Source: Terriglobia bacterium (lineage in GTDB: Bacteria > Acidobacteriota > Terriglobia > Acidiferrales > UBA7541). Taken from it: DNA of 64,000 nucleotides. The notes beneath the pieces are model-generated. The model was not told the DNA's origin. It saw only the letters and a program-made list of their open reading frames with translations, and ran no database searches. Positions within the stretch are counted from its first letter, which is position 1; each line of letters starts with the position of its first letter. Position numbers and translations under genes: made by a program. Below, in pieces: positions 27,801 through 36,671 of the stretch. The stretch is taken from contig JAIQGC010000002.1 in NCBI GenBank assembly GCA_020072805.1, positions 1 through 64,000 on the forward strand. Reading direction: 5' to 3'.

Positions 27801-30800
27801 GAGGAGGAACTGAGCTGCGAGCGCTCGCGGCCGCAAACGGGGACGAGGAGATCGATGAGGCGCGCGGCCAGGCGGTCCTTGCGGGATTCCTGAGCAACCG
27901 CCGGAGAAGCGGCGGCGGGCTGAGAAGACACAGCCGCGGGGAGCAATTCCTGCAGCGCGGCGGGAGCGTGCTGCAGCGGAGCAGAGACGGCGGGGTCCAC
28001 CCAGAAGCGCTGGCGCTCGAAGGGATAGCCGGGCAGGGGAATGCGGCGGCGGTCTTCGTGGGCGTAGAAAGCGTCCCAATCGAGGGAAAGGCCATTCTGC
28101 CAGAGAGAGCCGAGGGCAAAGAGAAGCGAGGCCCATTCGGTGTTGTCCTCATGGGTGTCGGCCAGAGTGGGAATGGCCGTGCAGGGCCGGTCGGGAGAAA
28201 AGTGCTGGCGAGTGAGGGCGCAGAGGGTGGAGCGCGGGCCGCATTCGAGAAAGAGGTCGTGGCCCTGTTCCTTGATGAACTGGACGGCTTTGGAGAACTC
28301 GACGGTGGCGCGAGCGTGATGAGCCCAGTAGGCGGGGTCGGTGGTTTCCGCGGCGGTGATGAGGCGTCCGGTGACCGTGGAAACGAAGGGCAGGGAGGGA
28401 GCGCGAAGGCTGACTTTGGCGACTTCGGCGCGGAGCGGCTCGACGATGGGATCCATCATGGCGGAATGGAAGGCGTGCGAGGTGTGGAGGTGGCGGCAGA
28501 CGATGTCCTGGGCTTCGAGCTGGGACTGGAGAGCCTTAACGTCCGGTTCGGGGCCGGAGACAACGCAGAGAGAAGGAGCGTTGTTGGAAGCGATCTGGAC
28601 GGAGGGCGGAAGGAGCGTGGCGATTTTATCGGCGCTGGCGCTGACGGCCATCATAGAGCCGCGGGGCAGGGACTGCATCAGGCGGCCGCGGAGGGCGATG
28701 ATGCGCAGGGCGTCCTGGAGGTCCCAGACGCCGGCGAGGGTGGCGGCGACAAACTCACCGATGCTGTGGCCGGCCATGAGGGCAGGCTGAATGCCGAGGC
28801 TCTGCCAGAAGCGGGCGAGGGCGTATTCGATGACGAAGATGGAGGGCTGGGTGAAGAAAGTGTCCTGGAGGGAGAGCTGGGCGGTTTTTTCGTCGCCGGC
28901 GGCGGGATAGAGAAGTTCGCGGAGGTCGCGGCCGAGATGAGGCTTCAGGAATTCGCAGCAGTCGTCCACGATGGCACGGAAGAGGGGCTCGCCGTCATAG
29001 AGGTTGCGGCCCATATTGACGGACTGGGTGCCCTGGCCGCCAAAGAGAAAAACGAGGGAGGGATCGCGGCGATCGCAGCGCCGGGAGGAGGAGCGCAGCG
29101 GATTGGGATGGCGAAGGAGCTGCGCGGCCGCGCGAGGATCCGCGGCGACGGCAAAACAGCGCTGGGCCATCTGCCGGCGGCCGGTCTGCAAGGTGAAGGA
29201 GGCATCGGCAAAGGAAGCGTCCGGAAGGCCATCGAGATGATCGGCGAGAGAGAGGCGATAGGCTTCCAGAGCCGCGGGAGTTCTGGCGGAAAGGAGCAGA
29301 AGCTGCAAGGGACGAGAGCTGCCGCCGGGGCGAGGGAGGGGCGCCTCTTCGAGAATGGCGTGGACGTTGGTGCCGCCGAAACCGAAGGAGCTGACGGCGG
29401 TGCGGCGGGGCTCGGGGCCGCGGGGGAAAGGAACGAGTTTATCGGCGATGAGGAAGGGGCTATCGGCGAAATCGATTTTGGGATTGAGAGTCTTGAAATG
29501 AAGAGTGGGGGGAATCTGCTCGCGGTGAAGAACCATGGCGGCCTTGATGAAGCCGGCGACACCGGCGGCGTTGGTAGGATGGCCGATGTTGCCTTTGATC
29601 GAGCCGACATAGCAGAACTGTTTTTTTGCGGTTTTGGACTGGAAGACTTTGCAGAGGGCGTCGATCTCGATGGGGTCGCCAACGGGGGTTCCGGTGCCGT
29701 GGGCTTCAATGTAGCGGATGGTTTCGACGGGAACATTGGCGCGGGCCTGGGCCATGGCGATGGCTTCGGCCTGGCCGTCCACGCTGGGGGCGAGGAAGGA
29801 GGCGGGACGGGCACCGTTGTTGTTTTTACCGGTGCCGCGGAGAACGGCGTAGATGGTGTCGCCATCGGCGAGGGCGTCGGCGAGGCGCTTGAGGGCGACA
29901 ACGCCCGCGCCGTCGCAAAACATGGTGCCGGTGGCCTCGGCGTCGAAGGGGCGGCAGTGGCCGTCGCGGGTAAAGGTTCCGCCTTCCTGATAGAGGAAGC
30001 CGCTGCGCTGGGGAACGGTGATATCAATGCCGCCGGCGAGAGCGAGGTCGCATTCGAAATCGAGGAGGGAGCGGAAAGCCTGGTCAATGGCGAGCAGGGT
30101 GGTGGAGCAGGCGGTGTTGAGGCTGACGGCGGGACCGCGGAGGTCGAGGAGATAAGCGGTGCGCAGGGCGATGTAGTCTTTCTGGTTGCCGTATTCGACG
30201 GCGAGCTTGCCGGCCATGGCGAGAAGGTCGGGATGAGTGAGGAGGTTGGTGGTGTAGTAGTGATTATCACCAATGCCGGCGAAAACGCCGATGGGGCCCT
30301 TGAAGCGCTCGGGATCGTAGCCGGCGTTTTCGAGAACATGCTGGACGAGTTCAAGGAAGACGCGCTGCTGGGGGTCCATGACCCTGGCTTCCAGGGGACT
30401 GATGCCGAAGAAAGCGGCGTCGAAGAGGTCGGCGCCTTCGATGAGGCCACGGGCACGGATGTAGTCGGGGTCGCGGCGGAGCTGCTCGTCGATGCCGGGG
30501 CCGAGTTCCTCGGGCGTAAAGACGGAGATGGATTCGACGGAGTTGCAGAGATTGCGCCAGAGCTGGTCGAGCGTGTCGGCGCCCGGAAAGCGGCCAACCA
30601 TGCCGACGACGGCCACGCCATCGAGGGCGGCGGCATGGGAGGAGCCGGCGGCGTGCTGGCGGGCGAGGCGCTGCTCGGCATCGGCGACGAAGGAAGAATC
30701 GGCGTGGCCGTGATCGAGGAAACGGCAGAGCTGGGCGATGGTGGGATATTGAAAAACCTTGACGGGAGGAATTTCGCGGCCGAGACGGGAATTGCCCAGG

Positions 30801-32494
30801 GCGGCCATGCGGACGACGGCGAGGGAATTACCGCCGAGGTCGAAGAAGCTGTCGTCAATCCCAACGCGGTCGAGATCGAGGAGTTCGCACCAGAGGGAGG
30901 CGAGCTGGGTTTCCAGAGGAGTGCGCGGAGCGATAAACTCCTGAGCCAGCGGGGGGCGTTTGCGTTCGGGAGCGGGAAGAGCCTTGCGGTCGAGCTTGGC
31001 GTTGGGAGTGAGGGGAAACTGCTCGATGCGCATGAAGGAAGCGGGAAGCATGTACTCGGGCAGGACCGTCTTGAGGGACTGCAGAAGCAGAACGGGAGAG
31101 ATGACCTCGACGCCGGTGTAATAGGCCACGAGGCGCTGGTCGCCGGGGCGGTCTTCACGAACGATAACCACGGCCTGGCGGATGCCTTCAATTTTTTCGA
31201 GGGCGCTTTCAATTTCGCCGAGTTCGATCCGGAAGCCGCGGAGCTTGACCTGATGGTCCAGGCGGCCGAGACATTCGAGCGAATCGTCGGTGCGGCGGCG
31301 AACCAGATCGCCGGAGTGATAGAGGCGTGAGCCGGGAACGGCGCTCCAGGGGTCGGGAACGAATTTTTCCGCGGTGAGTTCGGGGCGGTTGAGATAGCCG
31401 CGGGCCAGGCCGATGCCGCCGATGAGCAGTTCGCCCGTTTCGCCCGGGGGAACCAGATTCATTTTTTCGTCCACGACATAGAACTGGGTATTGGCCAGAA
31501 GAGGATTCAGGAAGATGCGGTCCGGGGAAAGGACGCGCTGAGCCGAGGACCAGATGGTGGTTTCGGTGGGCCCGTAGACATTCCAAAGTTCCTTGCAACG
31601 AGGGAGCAGCCTGGCGGCCAAATCCGGCCCCATATATTCGCCGCCGCACAATGCCTTGAGGTCGCTCTTCCCTTCCCAGCCGGAATCGAGAAGCATGCGC
31701 CAGGTGGTGGGAGTGGCCTGGAGAATGGTGATGGAGTGGCGGTCAAGGAGGCGAATGAGTTCGGAGCCGTCCGAGGCCTGCTCGCGGGTAGCGATGACCA
31801 GCTGGGCGCCAACGAGCAGAGGAAGGAGAAGTTCGAGGATGGAGATATCGAAGGAGACCGTGGTGACGGCAAGCCAGGAGTCGGCCGGGGCAATGCCGGG
31901 AGCTTCCAACATGGAGAGGAGAAAATTGGTCAAGGCGATGCGCGGGATCATCACGCCTTTGGGATTACCGGTGGAGCCGGAAGTGTAGATGACGTAGGCA
32001 AGATTCGCGGAATCGGTGACGAGGGGGAGATTGGAAGAAGGATAAGAGGAGAAGGGATGGGGATCGGCATCCATGAGGACGAGCTGCGCGGAAGATTCCG
32101 GGAGGATGGGAAGCAGGGACTGCTGGGTGAGAAGGATGGAGACGGAGGCGTCGGAAAGCATGAAGGCAAGACGCTGCTTGGGGAATTTGGGGTCCAGGGG
32201 AAGATAGGCGCCGCCGGCTTTGAGAATGCCGAGGAAGGCGACAAGCATGTCGAAGGAGCGGTCCAGGCAGACGCCCACCAGGCCATCGGGACCGATGCCC
32301 TTCTCGCGAAGAAAATGAGCGAGTTGATTCGCCCTGGAGTTCAAATCGCGATAGGAGAGTTTCCGCTCCCCAAAAACAAGGGCGGGGGAATCGGCGGTGC
32401 GTTCGACCTGGTCCTCGATGAATTCGTGAGGATTACGATGCAGCGAAAAATCGCGACGGGTATCGTTCCAGGGAAAGGTGAAGCCTTGCTCCAT
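24806..32494 (-). CDS. Hybrid NRPS-PKS megasynthase, domain order A-T-KS-AT-T-C-T-TE
   Basis: YTSGSTGNPKG/YGPTETT (A); FFDLGGNSL (T); NTACSTTL, EAHGTGTPVGDP, GNIGH (KS); GHSIGE, HAFH (AT); EQGFDSLSL (T); HHVICDGWS (C); FFALGGHSM (T); GGYCLGG (TE). Confidence 0.95.
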   Translation of the reverse strand: MEQGFTFPWNDTRRDFSLHRNPHEFIEDQVERTADSPALVFGERKLSYRDLNSRANQLAHFLREKGIGPDGLVGVCLDRSFDMLVAFLGILKAGGAYLPLDPKFPKQRLAFMLSDASVSILLTQQSLLPILPESSAQLVLMDADPHPFSSYPSSNLPLVTDSANLAYVIYTSGSTGNPKGVMIPRIALTNFLLSMLEAPGIAPADSWLAVTTVSFDISILELLLPLLVGAQLVIATREQASDGSELIRLLDRHSITILQATPTTWRMLLDSGWEGKSDLKALCGGEYMGPDLAARLLPRCKELWNVYGPTETTIWSSAQRVLSPDRIFLNPLLANTQFYVVDEKMNLVPPGETGELLIGGIGLARGYLNRPELTAEKFVPDPWSAVPGSRLYHSGDLVRRRTDDSLECLGRLDHQVKLRGFRIELGEIESALEKIEGIRQAVVIVREDRPGDQRLVAYYTGVEVISPVLLLQSLKTVLPEYMLPASFMRIEQFPLTPNAKLDRKALPAPERKRPPLAQEFIAPRTPLETQLASLWCELLDLDRVGIDDSFFDLGGNSLAVVRMAALGNSRLGREIPPVKVFQYPTIAQLCRFLDHGHADSSFVADAEQRLARQHAAGSSHAAALDGVAVVGMVGRFPGADTLDQLWRNLCNSVESISVFTPEELGPGIDEQLRRDPDYIRARGLIEGADLFDAAFFGISPLEARVMDPQQRVFLELVQHVLENAGYDPERFKGPIGVFAGIGDNHYYTTNLLTHPDLLAMAGKLAVEYGNQKDYIALRTAYLLDLRGPAVSLNTACSTTLLAIDQAFRSLLDFECDLALAGGIDITVPQRSGFLYQEGGTFTRDGHCRPFDAEATGTMFCDGAGVVALKRLADALADGDTIYAVLRGTGKNNNGARPASFLAPSVDGQAEAIAMAQARANVPVETIRYIEAHGTGTPVGDPIEIDALCKVFQSKTAKKQFCYVGSIKGNIGHPTNAAGVAGFIKAAMVLHREQIPPTLHFKTLNPKIDFADSPFLIADKLVPFPRGPEPRRTAVSSFGFGGTNVHAILEEAPLPRPGGSSRPLQLLLLSARTPAALEAYRLSLADHLDGLPDASFADASFTLQTGRRQMAQRCFAVAADPRAAAQLLRHPNPLRSSSRRCDRRDPSLVFLFGGQGTQSVNMGRNLYDGEPLFRAIVDDCCEFLKPHLGRDLRELLYPAAGDEKTAQLSLQDTFFTQPSIFVIEYALARFWQSLGIQPALMAGHSIGEFVAATLAGVWDLQDALRIIALRGRLMQSLPRGSMMAVSASADKIATLLPPSVQIASNNAPSLCVVSGPEPDVKALQSQLEAQDIVCRHLHTSHAFHSAMMDPIVEPLRAEVAKVSLRAPSLPFVSTVTGRLITAAETTDPAYWAHHARATVEFSKAVQFIKEQGHDLFLECGPRSTLCALTRQHFSPDRPCTAIPTLADTHEDNTEWASLLFALGSLWQNGLSLDWDAFYAHEDRRRIPLPGYPFERQRFWVDPAVSAPLQHAPAALQELLPAAVSSQPAAASPAVAQESRKDRLAARLIDLLVPVCGRERSQLSSSSTFLEQGFDSLSLTQVSFAIRKEFGAKISFSQLMNQLPNAEMVAEHLDKTLPPDQFAATAPVTAPLSAAAPSVTPPILPAALPPAPAPLRADSSRLEEIIAEQSRTIARLVGLLEKGGVEQPRTPAPSSSSVPAPASSPAPAPAPPAVVTVESTVPQRGIFFSSRLSASLSASYNESMTLRFTGTISVPKMTRALHRLVARHDALRASFDETGSAMRLAPSLSLDVPVTDLSSASDREERFAKIIALETARTFSLPGGPLFRSQIVLLGADSAAVIFTGHHVICDGWSLDVLIHDLCAFYSEELSGTPAELPPPGSYADYARDLALRSQSADFAEARGYWQSRFASGFPVLVLPSDRPRSARREFAARRIERTVPPSTVQKLRALAARNNYSFFTVILGALSLLLARVSRQRRFVLSLPTAEQPVAGNPGLVGHCVSLLPFLVDLRDGESVGSFLSRVQQELGAAHDHSAFTLVSLLQDLRPVSPMPGVSPVSAGLTSVKKFLPHELPQSGFSLDYQPNPKSFESFEWYLNAIEAGDSLLLHCHYDLALFKNSTAEEWLASLDAILMDIVADPSRDALELARLKQPPSLSAPELLYTFSSPDASPAAAPPARMDSPAASSAAAGDDPALLHSMLDLWRRVLHLRSLQPDDDFFALGGHSMLAAQLFASIERELGITAPLALLYQASTPRKLARRLARPSAQVDWQSLVPIQTTGPRIPLFLVHAAEGNVLLYRSLASCLGPDQPVYGLQSLGLDGQAEIDPRFEVVARRYIDELRQVQPQGPYMLGGYCLGGTIALEMARQLREAGQSVGLVAMIENFNVRAIPWPLPLPQRIANRFFLNPYFHLRNLFAAEGAAKFDFFLDKLRVEISRARVSARVALAAAVRRFRPGAAAEFHHLKIADLYDDALAHYDVKPYPGELTVFLPERHLAGMGDRLGGWGRIAQGGVRLYSLPISPKGSLVEPFVRQLALLLRASLDRAGAAAPRGAKEFTLDLSSVRR

Positions 32495-33089
32495 GGGCAG
32501 TCCTTTTGTGAGCTCCTAGGATCCTGGGAATCAGAAGAGTCCCCAGTTTACTACCGTCTGAGCGAATCCTCCCGTGTTTGACATCACAGCCAGTCAAAAA
32601 CTATTGAACCGCAAAAGGGGGCCAAAGGCGATAGTACAGGGGATACATTAAGATTCCCAAACGAAGATACTAGTACGCGGAAGAGGGTTAAAAGGAGAAG
32701 GATGGCGCTTGTAATATACGTATTGTCAATTACTTACGGACGATGCAGGAAATGTGAGTTTGGTTCGCTATTTGTTTGCCATGAAGGCTGGTGGAAAAAA
32801 ATTTCCCGGGGAAGGTCAGGTAATGAGTTCGAGCCGTTACTCAGCTTCAGCGAAGAACTGAAACGGAACCGTGGAAAACTGCGATGCATTCGGAGAAAGA
32901 ATCCAGCGGAAGCACCTTTCCTGTCCGACGCAAGCGCGGAGAGTCGAGGAAAGAAGGTCGAAGCAAGAGGGAAAAATCAGAGGGCCCGGGCAGGGAGGGC
33001 GCGACTGCGGGGACAGGTAGCGCCCTGTACCACGATTAGACCCCAGACCAGTAGTTAAAGGAGGGAGCAAAGTCTAAACTGCGATACGG

Positions 33090-33833
33090 GTGATGGTTAT
33101 GACTGGGGAAAAACCAGTTGTGTCGCAAAAAGATTTTGGGAAACGCATGCCGGGGGGCAGGCGCGGATGGAAATTTTCCGCGCTGGTTCTCTGTCTGGCG
33201 GGGAGTTACGGCATAGCCGGATGCTCCGGAACCGTCAGCGGATCGGGAAGCGCGCCTGCGTCCAGCCCGAGTTCCACACCGGCGCCCGCAATTTCGGTGG
33301 CGCCCTCGAGCATCGCGTTCGGCAGCGTGGCCGTGGGAGTGACCAACACGCAGACGGTAACGGTGAGCAACGGCGGGAATGCGGACCTGAGCATCTCGCA
33401 AGCGACCGTGACCGGAACGGGCTTGAGCCTGAGCGGAATCAGCGTGCCGCTGACCGTGGCGGCGGGAAAATCGAGCAATTTCAATGTGGCCTTCGCGCCG
33501 GCGGCAACCGGCAGCGTGAGCGGAACGATCACACTAACAAGCAATGCCGCGGGATCGCCAACGGCGGTGACGGTGAGCGGGTCGGGAGTGCAGAACCATT
33601 CCGTGGCGCTGAGTTGGACGGGGAGCACATCCACGGTGACGGGATACTACGTCTACCGCGGGAGCCAGTCGGGCGGGCCATATATGCGGGTGAATGCCAC
33701 GCCGGTGACGCTGACCTCGTATTCGGATGCGAACCTGCCGGGCGGACAGACGCTCTATTATGTGACGACGGCCGTGGATGGAAGCGGAGTCGAGAGTCTG
33801 TTCTCGAATCAAGTGACGGCTGTTCTGCCGTAA
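33090..33833 (+). CDS. Secreted lipoprotein with HYDIN/choice-of-anchor-like Ig repeat and FN3-like domain
   Basis: Signal peptide with GIAGC lipobox, Ser/Pro-rich linker, SSIAFGSVAVGVTNTQTVTVSNGGNADLSIS, GYYVYRGSQSGGPY. Confidence 0.8.
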   Translation: MMVMTGEKPVVSQKDFGKRMPGGRRGWKFSALVLCLAGSYGIAGCSGTVSGSGSAPASSPSSTPAPAISVAPSSIAFGSVAVGVTNTQTVTVSNGGNADLSISQATVTGTGLSLSGISVPLTVAAGKSSNFNVAFAPAATGSVSGTITLTSNAAGSPTAVTVSGSGVQNHSVALSWTGSTSTVTGYYVYRGSQSGGPYMRVNATPVTLTSYSDANLPGGQTLYYVTTAVDGSGVESLFSNQVTAVLP

Positions 33834-33858
33834 GCGAAAAAACAATTGAAATCGAAGA

Positions 33859-33887
33859 GGGGCCGGCGACGCCGGCCCTTTTGTTTT
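33859..33887 (+). terminator. Rho-independent terminator
   Basis: GGGCCGGC-GAC-GCCGGCCC followed by TTTTGTTTT, 26 bp after the stop of the 33090-33833 CDS. Confidence 0.9.
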
Positions 33888-33942
33888 ATAGGCTGCGAAT
33901 TTATTGCGGGGAGGGAGGGTGTGCGCCGGAGGGGAGAAAAAA

Positions 33943-33962
33943 CCGCCCTCTGAAGAGGGCGG
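33943..33962 (-). terminator. Hairpin repeat acting as candidate terminator of rfbD
   Basis: Minus strand CCGCCCTCTTCAGAGGGCGGTTTTTTC directly after the rfbD stop TAG. Confidence 0.75.
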
Positions 33963-34916
33963 CTACAGCGGGGAGTTCGGGGAGAGGAGCGCTTCGTTGC
34001 GATCATCGAGGAGGGCCTGGCGTAATTGGGAGCGCCAGTCGGGGAGTTGAAGGGCGAAAGTTTGGAGGAGTTTGCGGTTGGAGAGGACGGAATAGGCGGG
34101 GCGCCGGGCGGGTGTCGGGTACTCGGAAGTGGGGATGGGCAGGATGGATTTAGCGATGAGCGGGCGTCCGGAGGTGGCTTGGGTGAACCAGGGACCGAGG
34201 CGAACGGGGTCGGCACAGTCTTCGAGGATGGCGCGGGCGAAATCGTACCAAGTGGTTTCTCCGGCGGCGGTGAGGTGGTAGATACCGCTGCGCTCGGCGA
34301 GGGCGGCGGGCGGGAAGCGGCGGAGGATGCTGGCGGTGGCCGAAGCGATGGCGCGGCTCCAGGTGGGAGCGCCGGTTTGATCGCTGACGACGCGCAGCTC
34401 TTCCCTTTGCGAGGCCAGGCGCAGGATGGTGAGCAGGAAATTTTTTCCGGATGTGCCAAAAACCCATGAGGTGCGGAAGATGAGGTGAGCGGCGCCCGCC
34501 GAGCGGATGGCCACTTCGCCGGCGAGCTTGCCGCGGCCGTAGACGCCGAGGGGAGAGGTGGGAGCGGACTCATCGTAGGGCGAGCGCTGCGAGCCGTCGA
34601 AGACGTAGTCGGTCGAATAATGGACGAGGAGTGCGCCAAGGGATTTGGCTTCCTCGGCGAGGACGCCGGGGGCGACCGCGTTGACGGCGCGGGCGCGGGG
34701 CTCGTCGGATTCGGCCTGGTCCACGGCGGTGTAGGCGGCGGCATTGACGATGAGGGAGGGGCGGAGTTCACGGACGAGGCGGCGAATGGAGGAGGGATCG
34801 GCGAGATCGAGATCGGCATGAGAGGGAGCGATGGTTTCGCCGATGCGCTGGAGGAGAGGAAACAGTTCCCCGCCCAACTGGCCGCTCTTGCCCGTCAGCA
34901 GGATGGTGGGAGGCAT
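33963..34916 (-). CDS. rfbD: dTDP-4-dehydrorhamnose reductase
   Basis: LTGKSGQLGGEL, VNAAAYTAVDQAE, YSTDYVFDG. Confidence 0.94.
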   Translation of the reverse strand: MPPTILLTGKSGQLGGELFPLLQRIGETIAPSHADLDLADPSSIRRLVRELRPSLIVNAAAYTAVDQAESDEPRARAVNAVAPGVLAEEAKSLGALLVHYSTDYVFDGSQRSPYDESAPTSPLGVYGRGKLAGEVAIRSAGAAHLIFRTSWVFGTSGKNFLLTILRLASQREELRVVSDQTGAPTWSRAIASATASILRRFPPAALAERSGIYHLTAAGETTWYDFARAILEDCADPVRLGPWFTQATSGRPLIAKSILPIPTSEYPTPARRPAYSVLSNRKLLQTFALQLPDWRSQLRQALLDDRNEALLSPNSPL

Positions 34917-35473
34917 CAGGGCTGGTAGCGCGGCAGGAGTCCGGGAGAAACCTGCGCGAGGGGAATATTTTTGCGGTCCTTCTCGGAAAGGATGGGGTCG
35001 GATAGACCCCAGGGGATGTTCAGGGCGAGGTCATTCCAGAGAATGCCGTGTTCGTCGGCAGGGTCGTAGAAATCGCTGCACTTGTAAAGGAATTGGGCGG
35101 AATCGGAGAGGACCAGGAAGGCGTGGGCGAAGCCGGCGGGAATATAGATTTGGGCGTGGTTTTGCGCGGTGAGAAGGACGCTGGCCGACTTTCCGAAGGT
35201 GGGGGAGCCGAGGCGGACGTCCACGGCGACATCGAGGACTTCACCTTCGATGACGCGGCAGAGTTTGGCCTGGGGATGGCGGAGCTGGTAGTGCAGGCCG
35301 CGGAGAACGCCGCGGGTGGAGCGGGAGTGATTATCCTGGACGAAGGTGTCGGCAATGCCGAGGGCCGCGAATTTATCGCGATGATAGCTTTCCAGAAAAA
35401 AGCCGCGGGAGTCGGAGAAAAGCCTGGGCTGGAGCAGGCAGACGCCGGGAAGCGATGTCTCGATGCGATTCAA
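34916..35473 (-). CDS. rfbC: dTDP-4-dehydrorhamnose 3,5-epimerase
   Basis: DSRGFFLESYH, QDNHSRSTRGVLRGLHYQ, IPAGFAHAFLVLS. Confidence 0.96.
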   Translation of the reverse strand: MNRIETSLPGVCLLQPRLFSDSRGFFLESYHRDKFAALGIADTFVQDNHSRSTRGVLRGLHYQLRHPQAKLCRVIEGEVLDVAVDVRLGSPTFGKSASVLLTAQNHAQIYIPAGFAHAFLVLSDSAQFLYKCSDFYDPADEHGILWNDLALNIPWGLSDPILSEKDRKNIPLAQVSPGLLPRYQP

Positions 35474-35618
35474 GATTTTTTCCCTTTTCTCTTTCGCTTT
35501 CTCCGGCCGAGGCCGGGCGGAGGAACAACTTCCCTTCCCTGGCGAAAAATATCCGGTCTCACCGCGATGGTACCGGGGAAAGACAGCCGGAACAAGCGCC
35601 GCCGGTGCGGCCAGCGCG

Positions 35619-36671
35619 TCAGGCGGGAGCCTTCACCCCCGAAGGGTTGAAGTGCCGGAGGGAAGAGTCGCGATTTTCGTAGTATTTGTCGTAGTAGGTG
35701 CGATAGGCGCCGTCGCGCACGGCGGCGACCCAGGCGGAGTTATCGCGATACCAGTTGACGGTCTGAAGCAGGCCGTCAGCGAGGGAAATGCGAGGAGACC
35801 AGCCGAGTTCCCGGATGAGCTTTGCGGAGTCGAGGGCGTAGCGGCGGTCGTGGCCGGGACGGTCGGTGACATAACGGATGAGGGATTCGGGCTTGTGCAG
35901 GAGGGCGAGGAGGCGGCGGACCATGTCGAGGTTTTCGATCACGTCCGCGCCGCCGATATTGTAGATTTCGCCGAGGCGTCCGCGTTCGAGAACGGCGAGG
36001 ATGCCGCGGGAATTGTCTTCGACGTGAATCCAGTTGCGTTCCTGGCGGCCATCGCCATAGACGGGAAGGTGCTTGTCCTCAAGGGCGTTGGAGATGAGCA
36101 GTGGAAGAAGTTTTTCGGGGAACTGGTAGGGGCCGTAATTATTGGAAGAGCGGGTGATGATGGCGGGAAAGCCGTAGGTGCGGTGGAAGGAGCGGACCAG
36201 GAGATCGGCGCTGGCCTTGGAGGCGGAATAGGGGCTGTTGGGGCGCAAGTGGAAGTTTTCGTCGGAAACCTGGCCGGGGGCGAGGTCGCCATAGACTTCG
36301 TCGGTGGAGATATGCACAAAACGCTGGAGATCGAGTTTGCGGGCGACCTGCAAAAGGATGAAGGTGCCGGTGATATTGGTTTCGATGACGGGGCCGGGTT
36401 CGTAGATGCTGCGGTCCACGTGGGATTCGGCGGCGAAGTGCACGACAGCGTCGCAGCCCTGCATGGCGGCGGTGACGGCGGCGGAGTCGCAGATATCGCC
36501 CTTGACGAAACGGTAGTTGGGGTCGGCGGCTACGGATTCAAGGTTGGCGAGGTTGCCGGCGTAGGTGAGCTTATCGAAATTGACGATGCGATGGTCCTGT
36601 CCGAGGGAGAGGACATGGCGGATGAAGCTGGAGCCGATGAAGCCGGCGCCTCCGGTGACGAAGAGGTTCAT
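35619..36671 (-). CDS. rfbB: dTDP-glucose 4,6-dehydratase
   Basis: VTGGAGFIGSSFIRH, HFAAESHVDRSI, STDEVYGD, YSASKASADLL. Confidence 0.96.
   Translation of the reverse strand: MNLFVTGGAGFIGSSFIRHVLSLGQDHRIVNFDKLTYAGNLANLESVAADPNYRFVKGDICDSAAVTAAMQGCDAVVHFAAESHVDRSIYEPGPVIETNITGTFILLQVARKLDLQRFVHISTDEVYGDLAPGQVSDENFHLRPNSPYSASKASADLLVRSFHRTYGFPAIITRSSNNYGPYQFPEKLLPLLISNALEDKHLPVYGDGRQERNWIHVEDNSRGILAVLERGRLGEIYNIGGADVIENLDMVRRLLALLHKPESLIRYVTDRPGHDRRYALDSAKLIRELGWSPRISLADGLLQTVNWYRDNSAWVAAVRDGAYRTYYDKYYENRDSSLRHFNPSGVKAPA

Noticed and set aside
25022-31330. 2102-aa + strand ORF opposite the NRPS-PKS
   Set aside because: Low-complexity Gly/Glu/Ala-rich translation mirrored against a clearly coding minus-strand gene; typical antisense ORF in high-GC DNA.
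32495-32700. Sigma-54 promoter upstream of the NRPS-PKS (TTGGCCCCCTTTTGC on the minus strand)
   Set aside because: GG to GC spacing is 9 nt rather than 10; not supported.
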